Assembly: GCA_027493625.1 (NCBI GenBank)
Contig: JAOSKM010000001.1
Span: forward strand, 2,256,657 to 2,320,656
Reading direction: 5' to 3'
DNA: 64,000 nt
Source of the DNA: Planctomycetota bacterium
GTDB taxonomy: Bacteria > Planctomycetota > UBA8742 > UBA2392
Positions 9,269 through 22,603 of the stretch are shown here, one piece after another (within the stretch, counting starts at the first letter, position 1; the number at the start of each line of letters is the position of its first letter). The notes beneath the pieces are model-generated. The model saw only the letters and a program-made list of their open reading frames with translations. It did no database searches and was not told where the DNA came from. The position numbers and the translations under genes were made by a program.

Positions 9269-9304
9269 GAGGGACCGAAGCCGGGTGGCTTCAGTCCCTC
9301 TTTT
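9269..9304 (+). terminator. Hairpin with T-run, orphan terminator-like palindrome
   Basis: GAGGGACCGAAGCC pairs with GGCTTCAGTCCCTC around GGGT with one mismatch, followed by TTTT. On the plus strand this looks like an intrinsic terminator, but no plus-strand gene precedes it. It sits upstream of the FMN reductase start. It may be one of the dispersed palindromes. Confidence 0.6.
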
Positions 9305-9394
9305 CGGCCCAGGTCGGGGGCAACAACCGGGGCAGTAATGGAACGCGAGAGCTGTGCGGGGTAATCCGGAAATCCGGGTGGGGTGGTTAAACGG

Positions 9395-9426
9395 ACACGG
9401 GCCGCAGCTTTGGCTGCGGCCCGTGT
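9395..9426 (-). terminator. Terminator hairpin of the rRNA operon
   Basis: A perfect 14-bp stem (ACACGGGCCGCAGC / GCTGCGGCCCGTGT) with a four-base loop lies just downstream of the 5S gene on the minus strand. The T-run after it is weak (CCGTTTAACC). Position and stem strength make it the likely end of the rRNA transcript. Confidence 0.8.
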
Positions 9427-9430
9427 TATA

Positions 9431-9538
9431 TCCCGGCACCAACCTACTTTCGCCTTTCGACTATCATCGGCCCCACGGGCTTAACTTCCGAGTTCGAGAT
9501 GGGATCGGGTGTGTCCCCGAGGGTAAGGGCACCGAGAA
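9431..9538 (-). rRNA. rrf: 5S ribosomal RNA
   Basis: The minus strand reads CCCATCTCGAACTCGGAAG, the conserved 5S loop B/C segment, preceded by GGGGACACACCCGA and followed by a final stem closing with the 5' end (CGGTGCCC with GGTGCCGGG). The ends are placed from this closing stem and may be off by a few bases. It follows 23S by a spacer of about 160 bases, which itself contains a GAGCCGCGCTC hairpin. Confidence 0.92.
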
Positions 9539-9696
9539 AAATTCTCGTACGGTTGTCAAAGCGAGCGCGGCTCGCTGACAACAGCATACTGGATAGATTT
9601 TAGTGACAAGGCATCACGTGAGACGCTAACGACGTGTCTTGGAATCGCTAATACACGTTTGCTTTGCAACACTCCGGGAGACCCGGAGATTGTTGC

Positions 9697-12654
<2,958 letters not shown>

Positions 12655-12937
12655 ACAACAACCCCTGGATCCCTCCAGGAGTGCGCTTTCCTCTTACCTC
12701 GATCCCGACCGGGCCGACAATACAAGCCGCCCGGCCAATCCCGTGGCTGAGGCCTCAAGACACGTTGTAGCGTCAGCACCCGACGTCTCGCGACGTCAGC
12801 TGCTGTTTCATCGTTGATGCCTTGGTTATTTTCTCCAGACGCGCGCTTTCCGACGCCTCCCGGCGGCGGCTTAGCGAATAGGTTATCTTACTAGGATAAC
12901 ACTAATCTGGAGTAATCTAGTCACTCTGATCTATCAC

Positions 12938-12958
12938 AGTATGCTGTTGTCAAAGAGC
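12938..12958 (-). promoter_or_regulatory. boxA-like antitermination site before 23S
   Basis: The minus strand reads GCTCTTTGACAACAGCATA, matching the boxA-type element (GCTCTTTGACAA) found before 23S genes, where NusB/S10 load. The surrounding spacer between tRNA-Ala and 23S (12655-13074) contains no other gene that I can see, only processing stems. Confidence 0.7.
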
Positions 12959-13074
12959 CGAAACCCGACTCGTCGTCGGGGCTCGAGAGCATGCGCCGGG
13001 GCGCACATTCCCAAACCTCGACCTCATACGCGCGCCGCCTGGCCTGCCAGCCGAAGCGCCGCAGGCGCGAAGGC

Positions 13075-13148
13075 TGGTGGACCGGAGGGAGTCGAACCCC
13101 TGACCCTCGCCTTGCAAAGGCGACGCTCTACCACTGAGCTACCGGCCC
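13075..13148 (-). tRNA. tRNA-Ala (anticodon TGC)
   Basis: On the minus strand the acceptor GGGCCGG pairs with CCGGTCC, with CCA encoded at the 3' end. The D-arm (GCTCAGTGGTAGAGC), the anticodon loop with TGC between CGCCT and AGGCG, and the GGTTCGACTCC T-arm are all present. It lies in the 16S-23S spacer after tRNA-Ile, 22 bases away. Confidence 0.95.
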
Positions 13149-13170
13149 TTGCGTCCCGGCTGCCGTGGAA

Positions 13171-13247
13171 TGGTGCGCCGGGGCGGACTCGAACCGCCGA
13201 CCTCACGCTTATCAGGCGTGTGCTCTAACCAGCTGAGCTACCGGCGC
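13171..13247 (-). tRNA. tRNA-Ile (anticodon GAT)
   Basis: Acceptor GCGCCGG pairs with CCGGCGC, with an encoded CCA. The D-arm reads GCTCAGCTGGTTAGAGC, the anticodon loop CTGATAA and the T-arm GGTTCGAGTCC. Together with tRNA-Ala it forms the classic Ile-Ala pair in the 16S-23S spacer. Confidence 0.95.
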
Positions 13248-13396
13248 GCCCGAGACCGTTGCCGGCCCGTCTTCCACTGCGAAGGGTGCAAAGGGGCCCC
13301 GAACCTGCCGGGGCCCCCCGCACGCGTATGATGAATAGCCATGAAAGAGGATATGCCTTACGACTATAAGAGTCGCCTCTCATAGAAGTCTATGTA

Positions 13397-14939
<1,543 letters not shown>

Positions 14940-15220
14940 CAAAAATTTGATCTCGGTCATCATCTGGGCATTGGGCAATGCTCCCGTAACTCAATACGGG
15001 TTCATTACTTCAATGCTGAAGATGTGACTGATTGTTTGCTTGGTGCCCCTCGACGAATCTCGGGGCAGATCAGTACCCGGCCTGTTTCCAGGCCAGGCGC
15101 AAGAGTCGCTTACGCACCCCCACCGTCATGGTGGCCGCCGCTTGCCCTTCTGGGCTGCACGGCAGGAGCTGTGCTCATCGTGCGATCGCGATCTCCCACA
15201 ATCACATCCTCTACTTCATG

Positions 15221-15242
15221 GCTATTCAGTTTTCAAAGAACT
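15221..15242 (-). promoter_or_regulatory. boxA-like antitermination site in the 16S leader
   Basis: The minus strand reads GTTCTTTGAAAACTGAATAG, very close to the rRNA leader boxA known from other bacteria (GTTCTTTGAAAACT). It lies about 280 bases before 16S and about 190 bases after the proposed promoter, where a Nus-type antitermination complex would assemble. Confidence 0.7.
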
Positions 15243-15432
15243 GTGCCCTTCGGGCTCAGACCGCCAGCTTACGCGTCGCGCTCATTACCCAAAAAGACAC
15301 CGGCGCCCATCCGCTCTGTTTCCGGGTAGGCACCGGGCGCTTGAGGTCGTCTGACCCCAGGCGCTCAGCGCCACTCTCCCGTATCACAGAGATCCGGTTG
15401 GAACTCCGACACCCTGACAGTGTCGGGCCCTC

Positions 15433-15461
15433 ATCCTAGCCGGGGTTGCTTGCCGTTTCAA
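15433..15461 (-). promoter_or_regulatory. Likely sigma70-type promoter of the rRNA operon
   Basis: On the minus strand, TTGAAA (15456-15461) and TAGGAT (15433-15438) are separated by exactly 17 bases, and an A-run (GGAAAAAAACTGG) upstream could act as an UP element. Transcription would start near 15426, giving a leader of about 490 bases that contains boxA. This is the best promoter match I see in this spacer. Confidence 0.65.
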
Positions 15462-15755
15462 CCCCTGACTTCCAGTTTTTTTCCGCCGAACCGCTTGCTT
15501 TCGGCCTTCCGTCACGCCTCGCGGCCTGCCGGTTCCCCCGTGGGGCGCGCAAAAGTAGCGCGTTTTTTTTACGGGTCAAGCCCCAATGCAAATCTTTTTT
15601 TCAGGGGCCGTTAATTCCCGTCTCGCCGACCATTCCTCCCAACGAAACAGGGTTTCCCCAACCGTTACAACGAACCGAAACCGCAGCCCATTCCATGCCC
15701 CCAAACCCCTACACCAAGCGATTTTGCGGTGCGGGACAGGCCGGCTTTTCGCAGC

Positions 15756-15852
15756 CGCCGTACCGCGCGTTTGCGGTTCCTGTTTCTCCCGCCTCCTGCT
15801 ATGCCACCGTACCGCGCGCTTGCGCTTGCGGCTCCTGTTTCTCCTGCCGCCT
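15756..15852. repeat. Direct repeat (two degenerate copies) after apt
   Basis: Two copies of a segment starting CCGTACCGCGCG and containing CTCCTGTTTCTCC or GTTCCTGTTTCTCC lie at about 15758-15793 and 15807-15850, just downstream of the apt stop. The rest of the spacer 15462-15755 shows T-rich and C-rich runs but no gene. Confidence 0.65.
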
Positions 15853-15862
15853 GCCGCCTGAA

Positions 15863-16378
15863 TCAATACGTCACCAGGCTCAGCACGTTCCGCCCACCCA
15901 GCTTCTCGCGTCCGTTCAAGAACAGCAGCTCCACCACAAACCCCACGCCCGCCACCTGCGCACCCACGCGCTCCACCAGCTCGCAAGCCGCCGCCGCGGT
16001 GCCGCCGGTGGCCAGCAGGTCGTCGATGATCAGCACGCGGTCGTCGCTGCTGACGCCGTCGGTGTGCATCTCGAGTGTGCCCTGGCCGTACTCGAGCGTG
16101 TAGCTGACGCTGAGCTTGTCGTAAGGCAGCTTGCCGGGCTTGCGCACGGGCGTGAACGGCAGCTCCAGCGCCGTGGCCAGCACGGCGCCGAAAATGAAGC
16201 CGCGCGATTCGATGCCCACAATGCGCGTGGGTTTGGCGGCCTCGAACTCGCGCTCGAAGGCGCCGGTGATGCGCGCCATGGCGCCCGGGTCACCCAGGAT
16301 CGGCGTGATGTCCTTGAAGATGATGCCGGGCTTGGGAAAGTCCGGGATGTCGCGAATCAGCCGCTTGATCGAGTCCAT
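15863..16378 (-). CDS. apt: Adenine phosphoribosyltransferase
   Basis: This cytosolic purine-salvage enzyme makes AMP from adenine and PRPP. The 171-residue length is typical. Visible signatures are FPKPGIIFKDITP (residues 14-26), GIESRGFIFG (55-64), RKPGKLP (79-85), the EYGQGTLEMHTD segment and the PRPP-binding loop VLIIDDLLATGGT (115-127). It sits upstream of the rRNA operon on the same strand, but the rRNA promoter lies between them. Its upstream spacer holds an ACGAAG word hairpin. Confidence 0.95.
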   Translation of the reverse strand: MDSIKRLIRDIPDFPKPGIIFKDITPILGDPGAMARITGAFEREFEAAKPTRIVGIESRGFIFGAVLATALELPFTPVRKPGKLPYDKLSVSYTLEYGQGTLEMHTDGVSSDDRVLIIDDLLATGGTAAAACELVERVGAQVAGVGFVVELLFLNGREKLGGRNVLSLVTY

Positions 16379-16402
16379 GGCAGTCTCCTGTGGCGGCCTT
16401 GT

Positions 16403-16467
16403 AACACGAAGAAACGAAGAAGCGAAGAACCGCCCGCACGTTCTTCGCTTCTTCGCTTCTTCGTGTT
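16403..16467. repeat. ACGAAG word hairpin
   Basis: Two 28-base arms (16403-16430 and 16440-16467) composed of ACGAAGAAGCGAAGAA-type words pair with one mismatch around a nine-base loop, CGCCCGCAC. It lies between the start of apt and the end of the next minus-strand gene. There is no T-run. Confidence 0.85.
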
Positions 16468-16492
16468 GAACCCTTGCCCCAAACCGCGCGCA
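16426..16492 (+). repeat. 67-base dispersed repeat, copy 1
   Basis: Begins AGAACCGCCCGCAC and ends TGTTGAACCCTTGCCCCAAA-CCGCGCGCAA. A second copy lies at 17372-17438 in the same orientation, differing mainly in the middle. The repeat includes the right arm of the ACGAAG hairpin plus about 25 bases of unrelated tail. Confidence 0.75.
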
Positions 16493-16498
16493 ATGCGG

Positions 16499-17245
16499 CT
16501 ACCGCGTGGCAATGAAGTAGACCAGCCCGCCGACAGCGGCGGCGGGCAGGATGAAGCCGACCAGCGTGTTGAGCACCGTCGCCCGGGTGTTCCAGCCGAA
16601 AACCTTGTTCATCTCGCGCACGTTGCGCCAGACGCGGTATGGCGCGACCAGCACGCTGGGGAAACCCAGGTAACCAACCAGCCCCGTCACCAGGTTGTTC
16701 ACGAAACAGGCCCGGGCGCCGTGCTTGGCGCAACAGAAGCGGCGCTCCGGCTTCCACTGGTAAGCGCCGGCGATCGGGAACACGCCGAAGCAGAAGAACC
16801 AGCCGAACTCCAGTTCATTGGCCGGCTTGGCGCCGCAGACTTCGCAACCCAGCTTCAGCTCGCCGGACTGGTCCCGTATCCGCTCGGCGAACTGTTCCAG
16901 CGGTGGCGCATGCCTCCTCGCCTCCTCCAGCCGATGCACAAGCGCATAACTCCTGCCACGGTCCCGAAGGCCAAACCAGTTGCGGCCGGCCAGGATCACG
17001 CCCTCCTCTACGTCGCTTAACGCATTGTGAAACACAATGCTGACCGCCTTGCCGTTCACGTCTCCGACATGCAGCACGGAAGCAACCGGGATGCTCAAGT
17101 TGTCGTTGACCCACAGGTATTCCGACGTGAGGCGGATGCGCGCCACGCCGGCCCTGTCATCGATGCGACCCTTGTGGTCCGCGTAGCAGAAGTCGCCCTT
17201 GAACAGGATTCCCGCGGACGGCTTTGGCATCCGGTACGGATTCAT
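16499..17245 (-). CDS. Membrane protein with PH-like N-terminus and Cys pairs, function unknown
   Basis: The 248-residue protein starts with a beta-rich region (ARIRLTSEYLWVNDNLSIPVASV..., then RSYALVHRLEEARR), which resembles a bacterial PH-like domain. Next is a possible zinc site, CEVCGAK (around residue 134) with FCCAKHG (about 170). Two hydrophobic segments follow, around residues 145-158 and 222-245, the last ending at the C-terminus. I do not recognise the family. It is flanked on both sides by the same 67-base repeat. Confidence 0.75.
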   Translation of the reverse strand: MNPYRMPKPSAGILFKGDFCYADHKGRIDDRAGVARIRLTSEYLWVNDNLSIPVASVLHVGDVNGKAVSIVFHNALSDVEEGVILAGRNWFGLRDRGRSYALVHRLEEARRHAPPLEQFAERIRDQSGELKLGCEVCGAKPANELEFGWFFCFGVFPIAGAYQWKPERRFCCAKHGARACFVNNLVTGLVGYLGFPSVLVAPYRVWRNVREMNKVFGWNTRATVLNTLVGFILPAAAVGGLVYFIATR

Positions 17246-17371
17246 TACTCGACTTTAGCATCTGCGATTGCGATATCACTACTGGTTTCAAGCCGTCGTC
17301 CTTACTCCCGCTTCCTGGAGCGCCTGCAACCGGGTGCGGCTTGTGAATGACATTCCGGCAAGCGGAGGTCC

Positions 17372-17438
17372 AGAACCGCCCGCACACATTCGTTCCTTCG
17401 ATTCTTCGTGTTGAACCCTTGCCCCAAGCCGCCCGCAA
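17372..17438 (+). repeat. 67-base dispersed repeat, copy 2
   Basis: Matches 16426-16492 across AGAACCGCCCGCAC and the tail TTCTTCGTGTTGAACCCTTG-CCCCAA, with changes in the middle and no left hairpin arm. It lies 15 bases before the aldolase-dehydrogenase start, so it may be transcribed in that leader. Confidence 0.75.
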
Positions 17439-17453
17439 ACCGAAAAGGGCGGC

Positions 17454-19556
17454 ATGAAGAGCCTTTATCGTGATGAAGATGCGGCCGCGTTTGTGGACCG
17501 CTTTGCCTCCGCGGGCCAAGACGTTGCCCTGCGCGTTTACACCTCGCAGCTGATCGGGCGCGACCCTGACCTGGTCATGCACGGCGGCGGCAACACCAGT
17601 GTAAAGGGCGAATTCAAGAACATCCTGGGCGAGGCCGTGCCCGCCATCTTTGTGAAGGGCAGCGGCTGGAACCTCGACTCCATCGAGCCTCCCGGCCTGC
17701 CCGGCCTTGACCTGACTTACCTGAAAAAACTGCGCGAGTTGCCGGAGCTGTCCGACGAAGAGATGGTCAACCAGCTGCGCACCCACATGTTCGACGCCTC
17801 GGGCCCCAACCCGAGTGTCGAGACGCTGCTGCACGCCTTCCTGCCCCACAAATTCATCGACCACAGCCACGCCGACGCGATCCTGGCCATCACCAACCGG
17901 CCGGACGGCGAGGCGCTGGTGCGCGATATCTACGGCGACAAAGTCGGCATCGTGCGCTACGTGATGCCGGGTTTTGAGCTGGCGAAAGTCTGCGCCGAGG
18001 TCTACGAGCAGAACCCGAACGTGATCGGCCTGGTGCTGCTCAAGCACGGGCTGTTCAGCTTCGGCGAAACCGCCAAAGAAAGTTACGAGCGCCACGTTGA
18101 GCTGGTCAGCATGGCAGAAAGCTGGCTGCGCAGTGAGCTGTCCAAAGGCCGCCGCCTGAAACCGTCTTTCGACGCACCCGATGAGCCCGAGGCACTGGTG
18201 GCCGAGCTCGCGCCCCTTTTGCGCGGCCTGCTGGCTGAGGCTACCGGCGAGCCCGACGCGCCGTACAGGCGCATGGTGCTTGAGTGGCGCGCCACGGACG
18301 AGATCCTGAACTTCGTGAACTCGCACGAGCTCGCCAGCCTGGCGTTGACCGGCCCGCTCACGCCCGACCACGTGATCCGCACCAAGGCCATGCCGCTGGT
18401 GCTGTTCGCGCCCGAGTTCGACGACATCGCCGAGCAACTGGCGCACGCGGTAACGGCATACCGCCGCGCCTACGACGTCTACTTCAGCAGCATGAGCTAC
18501 CAGAAGGGCGTTGAGCGCGTGCGCCTGGATGACTTCCCGCGCGTGGTGCTGGTGCCCGGCGTCGGTTTGCTGGCCTGGGGCGCGAGCAAGAAGGACGCGC
18601 GCATCGCGGCCGACATCTACGAGCACACCATCCGCGTGAAGACTCTCGTTCACGCCACCGGTGAATACGAAGCCCTGCCGGAAAGCGACCTGTTCGACGT
18701 GGAATACTGGCCGCTGGAACAGGCCAAGCTGGGCAAAACCAAGCCCAAGCCCCTGGCCGGCCAGGTCGCGGTGGTGACCGGCGCGGCGGGCGCGATCGGC
18801 AGCGCCGTGGCGGAAAGCCTGATCATGGCGGGCGCGCACGTGGTGCTGAGCGACGTGAACGCCGAGCGCCTGGAGGAAACCTGCACCGAGCTGGGCGCTA
18901 AACACGGCAAGGACAGCCGCCGCGGCGTGGTGTGCGACGTGACTGACGAGCGCTCTGTGCGCGCGCTGTTCGATGAAGTCGTGCGCCAGTACGGCGGCGT
19001 CGATATCGTGGTGCCGAACGCCGGCATCGCGCACTCACGCCCGCTGGATGAGCTCGAGGTAGACGACTGGCAGCGCGTGATGGACGTGAACCTGAAGGGC
19101 TACTTCCTGGTGATGCGCGAGGGCGCGCGCCTGCTGAAGCAGCAGGCCACCGGCGGCCACATCATCGTGGTCGGCAGCAAGAACGTAATGGCGCCGGGGG
19201 CGGAGTTCGGCGCGTACTCGGCCAGCAAGGCGGCCGTGCATCAACTCGCGAAAGTAACGGCGCTGGAGCTGGCCAAGGACGGTATCCGGGTGAACGTGCT
19301 GGCGCCGGACGCGGTGTTCGGCAACGAGAAGAACCCCAGCGGCCTGTGGCAGGAGGTGGGCCCCGACCGCGCCAAGGCCCACGGCATCGACTACAAGCAG
19401 CTGGAAGAGCATTACCGCAACCGCAACCTGCTGCACGCCCGCATCACCGGCCGTCACGTGGGCAACGCGGTGGTGTTCTTCGCCACCAACCAGACGCCCA
19501 CGACCGGCGCAACGTTGCCGGTAGACGGCGGCATCGCGGCGGCGTTCCCGCGCTAG
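17454..19556 (+). CDS. Bifunctional class II aldolase / short-chain dehydrogenase
   Basis: The 700-residue protein fuses two enzymes. Residues 1-430 are a class II (zinc) aldolase/adducin-like domain, with GGGNTSVK near residue 43 and the metal histidines in IDHSHADA near 137. Residues ~440-700 are an SDR with TGAAGAIG (~442), NAGIAHS (~522), YSASK and a final PVDGG. This is the architecture of rhamnulose-1-phosphate aldolase/lactaldehyde dehydrogenase fusions (RhaD/YuxG type), used in deoxy-sugar breakdown, so that is the likely role. No sugar kinase, isomerase or regulator is nearby to confirm it. Confidence 0.93.
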   Translation: MKSLYRDEDAAAFVDRFASAGQDVALRVYTSQLIGRDPDLVMHGGGNTSVKGEFKNILGEAVPAIFVKGSGWNLDSIEPPGLPGLDLTYLKKLRELPELSDEEMVNQLRTHMFDASGPNPSVETLLHAFLPHKFIDHSHADAILAITNRPDGEALVRDIYGDKVGIVRYVMPGFELAKVCAEVYEQNPNVIGLVLLKHGLFSFGETAKESYERHVELVSMAESWLRSELSKGRRLKPSFDAPDEPEALVAELAPLLRGLLAEATGEPDAPYRRMVLEWRATDEILNFVNSHELASLALTGPLTPDHVIRTKAMPLVLFAPEFDDIAEQLAHAVTAYRRAYDVYFSSMSYQKGVERVRLDDFPRVVLVPGVGLLAWGASKKDARIAADIYEHTIRVKTLVHATGEYEALPESDLFDVEYWPLEQAKLGKTKPKPLAGQVAVVTGAAGAIGSAVAESLIMAGAHVVLSDVNAERLEETCTELGAKHGKDSRRGVVCDVTDERSVRALFDEVVRQYGGVDIVVPNAGIAHSRPLDELEVDDWQRVMDVNLKGYFLVMREGARLLKQQATGGHIIVVGSKNVMAPGAEFGAYSASKAAVHQLAKVTALELAKDGIRVNVLAPDAVFGNEKNPSGLWQEVGPDRAKAHGIDYKQLEEHYRNRNLLHARITGRHVGNAVVFFATNQTPTTGATLPVDGGIAAAFPR

Positions 19557-19563
19557 TGAACAG

Positions 19564-19590
19564 AAGCCCCCCGTGCAAACGGGGGGCTTT
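19564..19590. repeat. AAGCCCCCCGTGCAAACGGG palindrome
   Basis: AAGCCCCCCGT pairs with ACGGGGGGCTT around GCAA, directly after the aldolase stop. It forms the left half of a larger inverted arrangement, whose right half is the terminator at 19645-19676 (CAGAAGCCC versus GGGCTTCTG). Confidence 0.8.
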
Positions 19591-19644
19591 GCCCCTCACC
19601 ATGCTCGTCGAGCCCGGATTGAGAATCTTTCGTGACTCGAACCA

Positions 19645-19676
19645 AAGCCCGTCGTTTGCACGACGGGCTTCTGTTT
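19645..19676 (+). terminator. Intrinsic terminator of the aldolase-dehydrogenase gene
   Basis: An 11-bp perfect stem (AAGCCCGTCGT / ACGACGGGCTT) with a TTGC loop is followed by CTGTTTTTT. It is the clearest intrinsic terminator in this part of the window. Confidence 0.85.
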
Positions 19677-19756
19677 TTTCCGGCGGATTTGCGGGAGAAA
19701 CCGGGGCTGGCGACGTGTTAAAGGCAAGTAGAGTAGGCGCCCTGAAAGGAAACGAC

Positions 19757-21483
19757 ATGCCGACTGACACCCTGGAAACCCTGCCCCGCCAGTACCCGCG
19801 CCAGTTCGTGCCCGCTGAGCTGGAAGTACGCAGCTTCGACGACGTCGAGCCGCTGTTCAACAAGCTGCTGGCCACCGAGCTGGACACGCCCGAGGCGCTT
19901 GAAAGCTGGCTGCGCAACCTCAGCGAGCTTGAGGCCGTGATCGGCGAAGTGGGCTCGCGCATCCACATCCGCAGCACCGTGGACACCACCAACCCCGAGT
20001 TCAAGAAGGCCTTCCTGGACTGGGTCGAACACTTCGAGCCGCGCATGAAGCCGATCAGCCACAAGCTGAACGAGAAGTTCCGCGCTGCCCCGGCCCGCGC
20101 CAAACTGGCCCGCGCCACCTACGGCATCTACGAGCGCGGCGTACTGACGCGGCTCGAGCTGTTTCACGACAAGAACGTGCCGCTGGAGACCGAGCTGGCC
20201 AAGCTGACCAACCAGTACGACGAACTCCAGGGCACCATCACCATCCCCTTCCAGGGCGCCGAGCACACGCCCCAGGCCATGGCCAAGTTCCAGCTCGAGC
20301 CCGACCGCCAGCTGCGCGAGCAGGCCTGGCGCGCCACGGCCGAGCGCCGCCTGGCCGAACACGACAAACTCAACGAACTTTACGACAAGCAGATCCGCCT
20401 GCGCGAACAGGTCGCCGCCAACCTGGGCCTGCCCGACTACCGAGCCTACGCCTTCAAGTCGTTCCTGCGCTTCGACTACACGCCGGCCGACTGTGACGAC
20501 TTCGCGAACGCCGTGGAGCGCGTGGTGATGCCGGCCGTGAAACGCAGCCTGGAGCGCCGCCGCAACGACATGAAGCTCGAGAAGCTGCGGCCCTGGGACC
20601 TGTCAGTGGACCCGCAGGGCCGCCCGCCGCTGAAGCCGTTCAGCGACGTGGAGCGCCTGAAGGCCGGCTGCAGCACGATCTTCCACCAGGTTGACCCTGA
20701 GCTGGGCTCCCAGTTCGACACCATGCGCGAGCTGGGGCTGCTTGACCTGGACAACCGCAAGGGCAAGGCGCCCGGCGGCTACCAGAGCACGCTGAACGAA
20801 GTGCGCCTGCCGTTCATCTTCATGAACGCGGTCGGCGTTGACAGCGACCTGCGCACGCTGCTGCACGAGGGCGGCCACGCGTTTCACGCGTTCGCCGCCG
20901 CCGGACCAGCCGCTGATCGACTACCGCAGCGCGCCCATGGAGTTCTGCGAAGTCGCCAGCATGTCGATGGAGCTGCTGGGCCTGCCGCACATGGACGAGT
21001 TCTACCACGGCGACGAGCTCAAGCGCGCGCGGCAGGAATTCCTGGCCGGCATCATCGAGTATTTCCCGTTCTTTGCGGTGGTGGACCAGTTCCAGCACTG
21101 GGTCTACACCCACAAGGGCTGCACGATTGAGCAGCGCGAGCAGAAGTGGCTCGAGATCAACGAGCGCTTCTCGGCGGGCGTAGACTGGAGCGGCCTGGAG
21201 CCCTACCGCCGCAACGCCTGGCAGCGCATCGGCCACCTGTTCTGGGTGCCTTTCTACTACATTGAGTACGCGATCGCGCAGATCGGCGCGCTGCAGGTGT
21301 GGCTGAACAGCAAGCAGAACGGCGCGAAGGCCCTGCAGCAGTACCGCGACGCGCTGGCCCTGGGCGGCAGCAAGCCCCTGCCCGAGCTGTTCAAGACCGC
21401 CGGCGGCAGGTTCGGCATGGACGCCGACACCATCAAGCCCCCTGATCGACGCCCTGGAAGCAGAGATCGAAAGCATCAGCTAG
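19757..21483 (+). CDS. M3 family oligoendopeptidase, two apparent frameshifts
   Basis: Starting at ATG 19757 (GAAAGGA before it), the sequence reads as an M3B oligopeptidase of about 574 residues. The long helical N-terminus leads to the zinc motif LLHEGGHAFHAF (residues ~367-378) and later segments IEYFPFFAVVDQFQHWVY and YYIEYAIAQIGA typical of the fold. The frame shifts at GCCGCCGCCGG (about 20900) and again at AAGCCCCCTG (about 21447). Each is fixed by one base, and the total length minus two is an exact multiple of three. Such peptidases degrade small peptides in the cytosol. An assembly error is the simpler explanation for the breaks. Confidence 0.9.
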
Positions 21484-21488
21484 TGCGC

Positions 21489-21512
21489 GGCATGGGTGTC
21501 CCCACCCATGCC
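21489..21512. repeat. GGCATGGGTG palindrome
   Basis: GGCATGGGTG and CACCCATGCC pair around TCCC, directly after the M3 peptidase stop. A second hairpin (GCACGGATG / CATCCGTGC) follows at about 21558-21580, before the transporter start. Both look like dispersed REP-type palindromes. Confidence 0.7.
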
Positions 21513-21590
21513 GCCGCACACCATGGCGCGCTGTGTTGCGACGTCCTATGTTCGTCGCGCACGGATGAGGACATCCGTGCCACACGCGCT

Positions 21591-22558
21591 ATGTCAATCA
21601 CGCCGGAACAACAGGCAGTTCGCACTCGCCGCATCGCCACCGGGGCGCTGCTGTCCGTCTGCGTGTTCTGGGGCGCGACCTTCCTGTGGATGGAGCAGGG
21701 CACCGACGCCCTGCAGCGCATCCACGGCGAGGGCAACCACGCGGCCGTGGGCGCGTTCTTCCTGTTCTGGCGCTTCGTGCTGGCGGCATTGCTGATGCCG
21801 CTGCTGGTACCGCGCAGTTTCAAGCGGCTGGACCGGCGCGCGTGCAAGTGGGGCTTCTGGCTGAGCGCGCCCTTTGCGCTGGGCTTCCTGCTGCAGATCT
21901 TCGGCCTGGCGCAGGCGGACGTGCCGCCCGGGCAGTCGGCCTTTTTGACCTCTCTGTATGTCGTGACCACGCCGCTGCTGGCGGCGCTGGTGTACCGGCG
22001 CTTGCCGCCGCGCGGCGTGATGCTGGGCGTGGTGCTGGCGGTGATCGGCGCGGCCTTCATGAAAGGCCCGCCCGAGGGCGGCCTTAGCATCGGGGCATGG
22101 GCCACAATCGGCTGCGCCGTGGTGTTCGGCGCGCACATCCTGCTGACCGACCACGCCACCAGGCTGGCCGATCCCATGGCGATCACGCTGGTGATGTTCC
22201 TGTGCAGCATCGGCTGGAACGGGCTGGCGGTGCTGATCGCGCCGGGGGTGCCGCCATGTTCGAGCCAGGGCTGCTGGCGCAGGCGTTCACGGACGCGGCC
22301 TTCGTTTCCACCGAACTGCTGTGCGCCGTCTTCGCCACGGTGATCGCCGTCAGCGTGCTGAACCGCTGGCAGAAAGAACTTGCGCCCAGCCGCGCGGCCA
22401 TCGTCTACACGGCCGAGCCGGTGTTTGCCGCTACGATCAGCATCATCGCGGGGCGTGATCACGTGAACGGCTGGCTGATCTTCGGCGCGGGCATGATCCT
22501 GCTGGCGAACCTGAGCGCGGAGTTCCTGCGCAAGCGGCCACGGATCGCGATGCCATGA
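21591..22558 (+). CDS. EamA/DMT family transporter, one apparent frameshift
   Basis: The product has the ten-helix drug/metabolite transporter pattern: an opening helix GALLSVCVFWGATFLWM, paired EamA repeats, and the SAFLTSLYVVTTPLLAAL and YTAEPVFAATISIIAGRD segments typical of the second half of each repeat. The frame breaks at GCGCCGGGGGTGCCGCC (about 22248). Adding one G rejoins it to the last ~100 residues, giving 322 residues in all. Substrate is unknown. It may be cotranscribed with the M3 peptidase (107-base gap with hairpins). Confidence 0.87.
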
Positions 22559-22559
22559 A

Positions 22560-22585
22560 AACGGCCCGGCGTATGCCGGGCCGTT
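22560..22585. terminator. Bidirectional hairpin terminator
   Basis: AACGGCCCGGC / GCCGGGCCGTT with a GTAT loop lies between two convergent genes (EamA transporter and the secreted protein). It would serve both strands, although T-runs are short. Confidence 0.8.
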
Positions 22586-22603
22586 GTGGAATGCCAGATT
22601 CAG

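Noticed and set aside
9269..9426. Possible riboswitch before the FMN reductase
   Set aside because: Only a simple hairpin with a T-run on the wrong strand and the rRNA terminator are visible; no conserved aptamer sequence.
17157..19034. 625-codon minus-strand open frame opposite the aldolase-dehydrogenase
   Set aside because: The sense strand encodes a well-conserved fusion enzyme; the antisense product is low-complexity.
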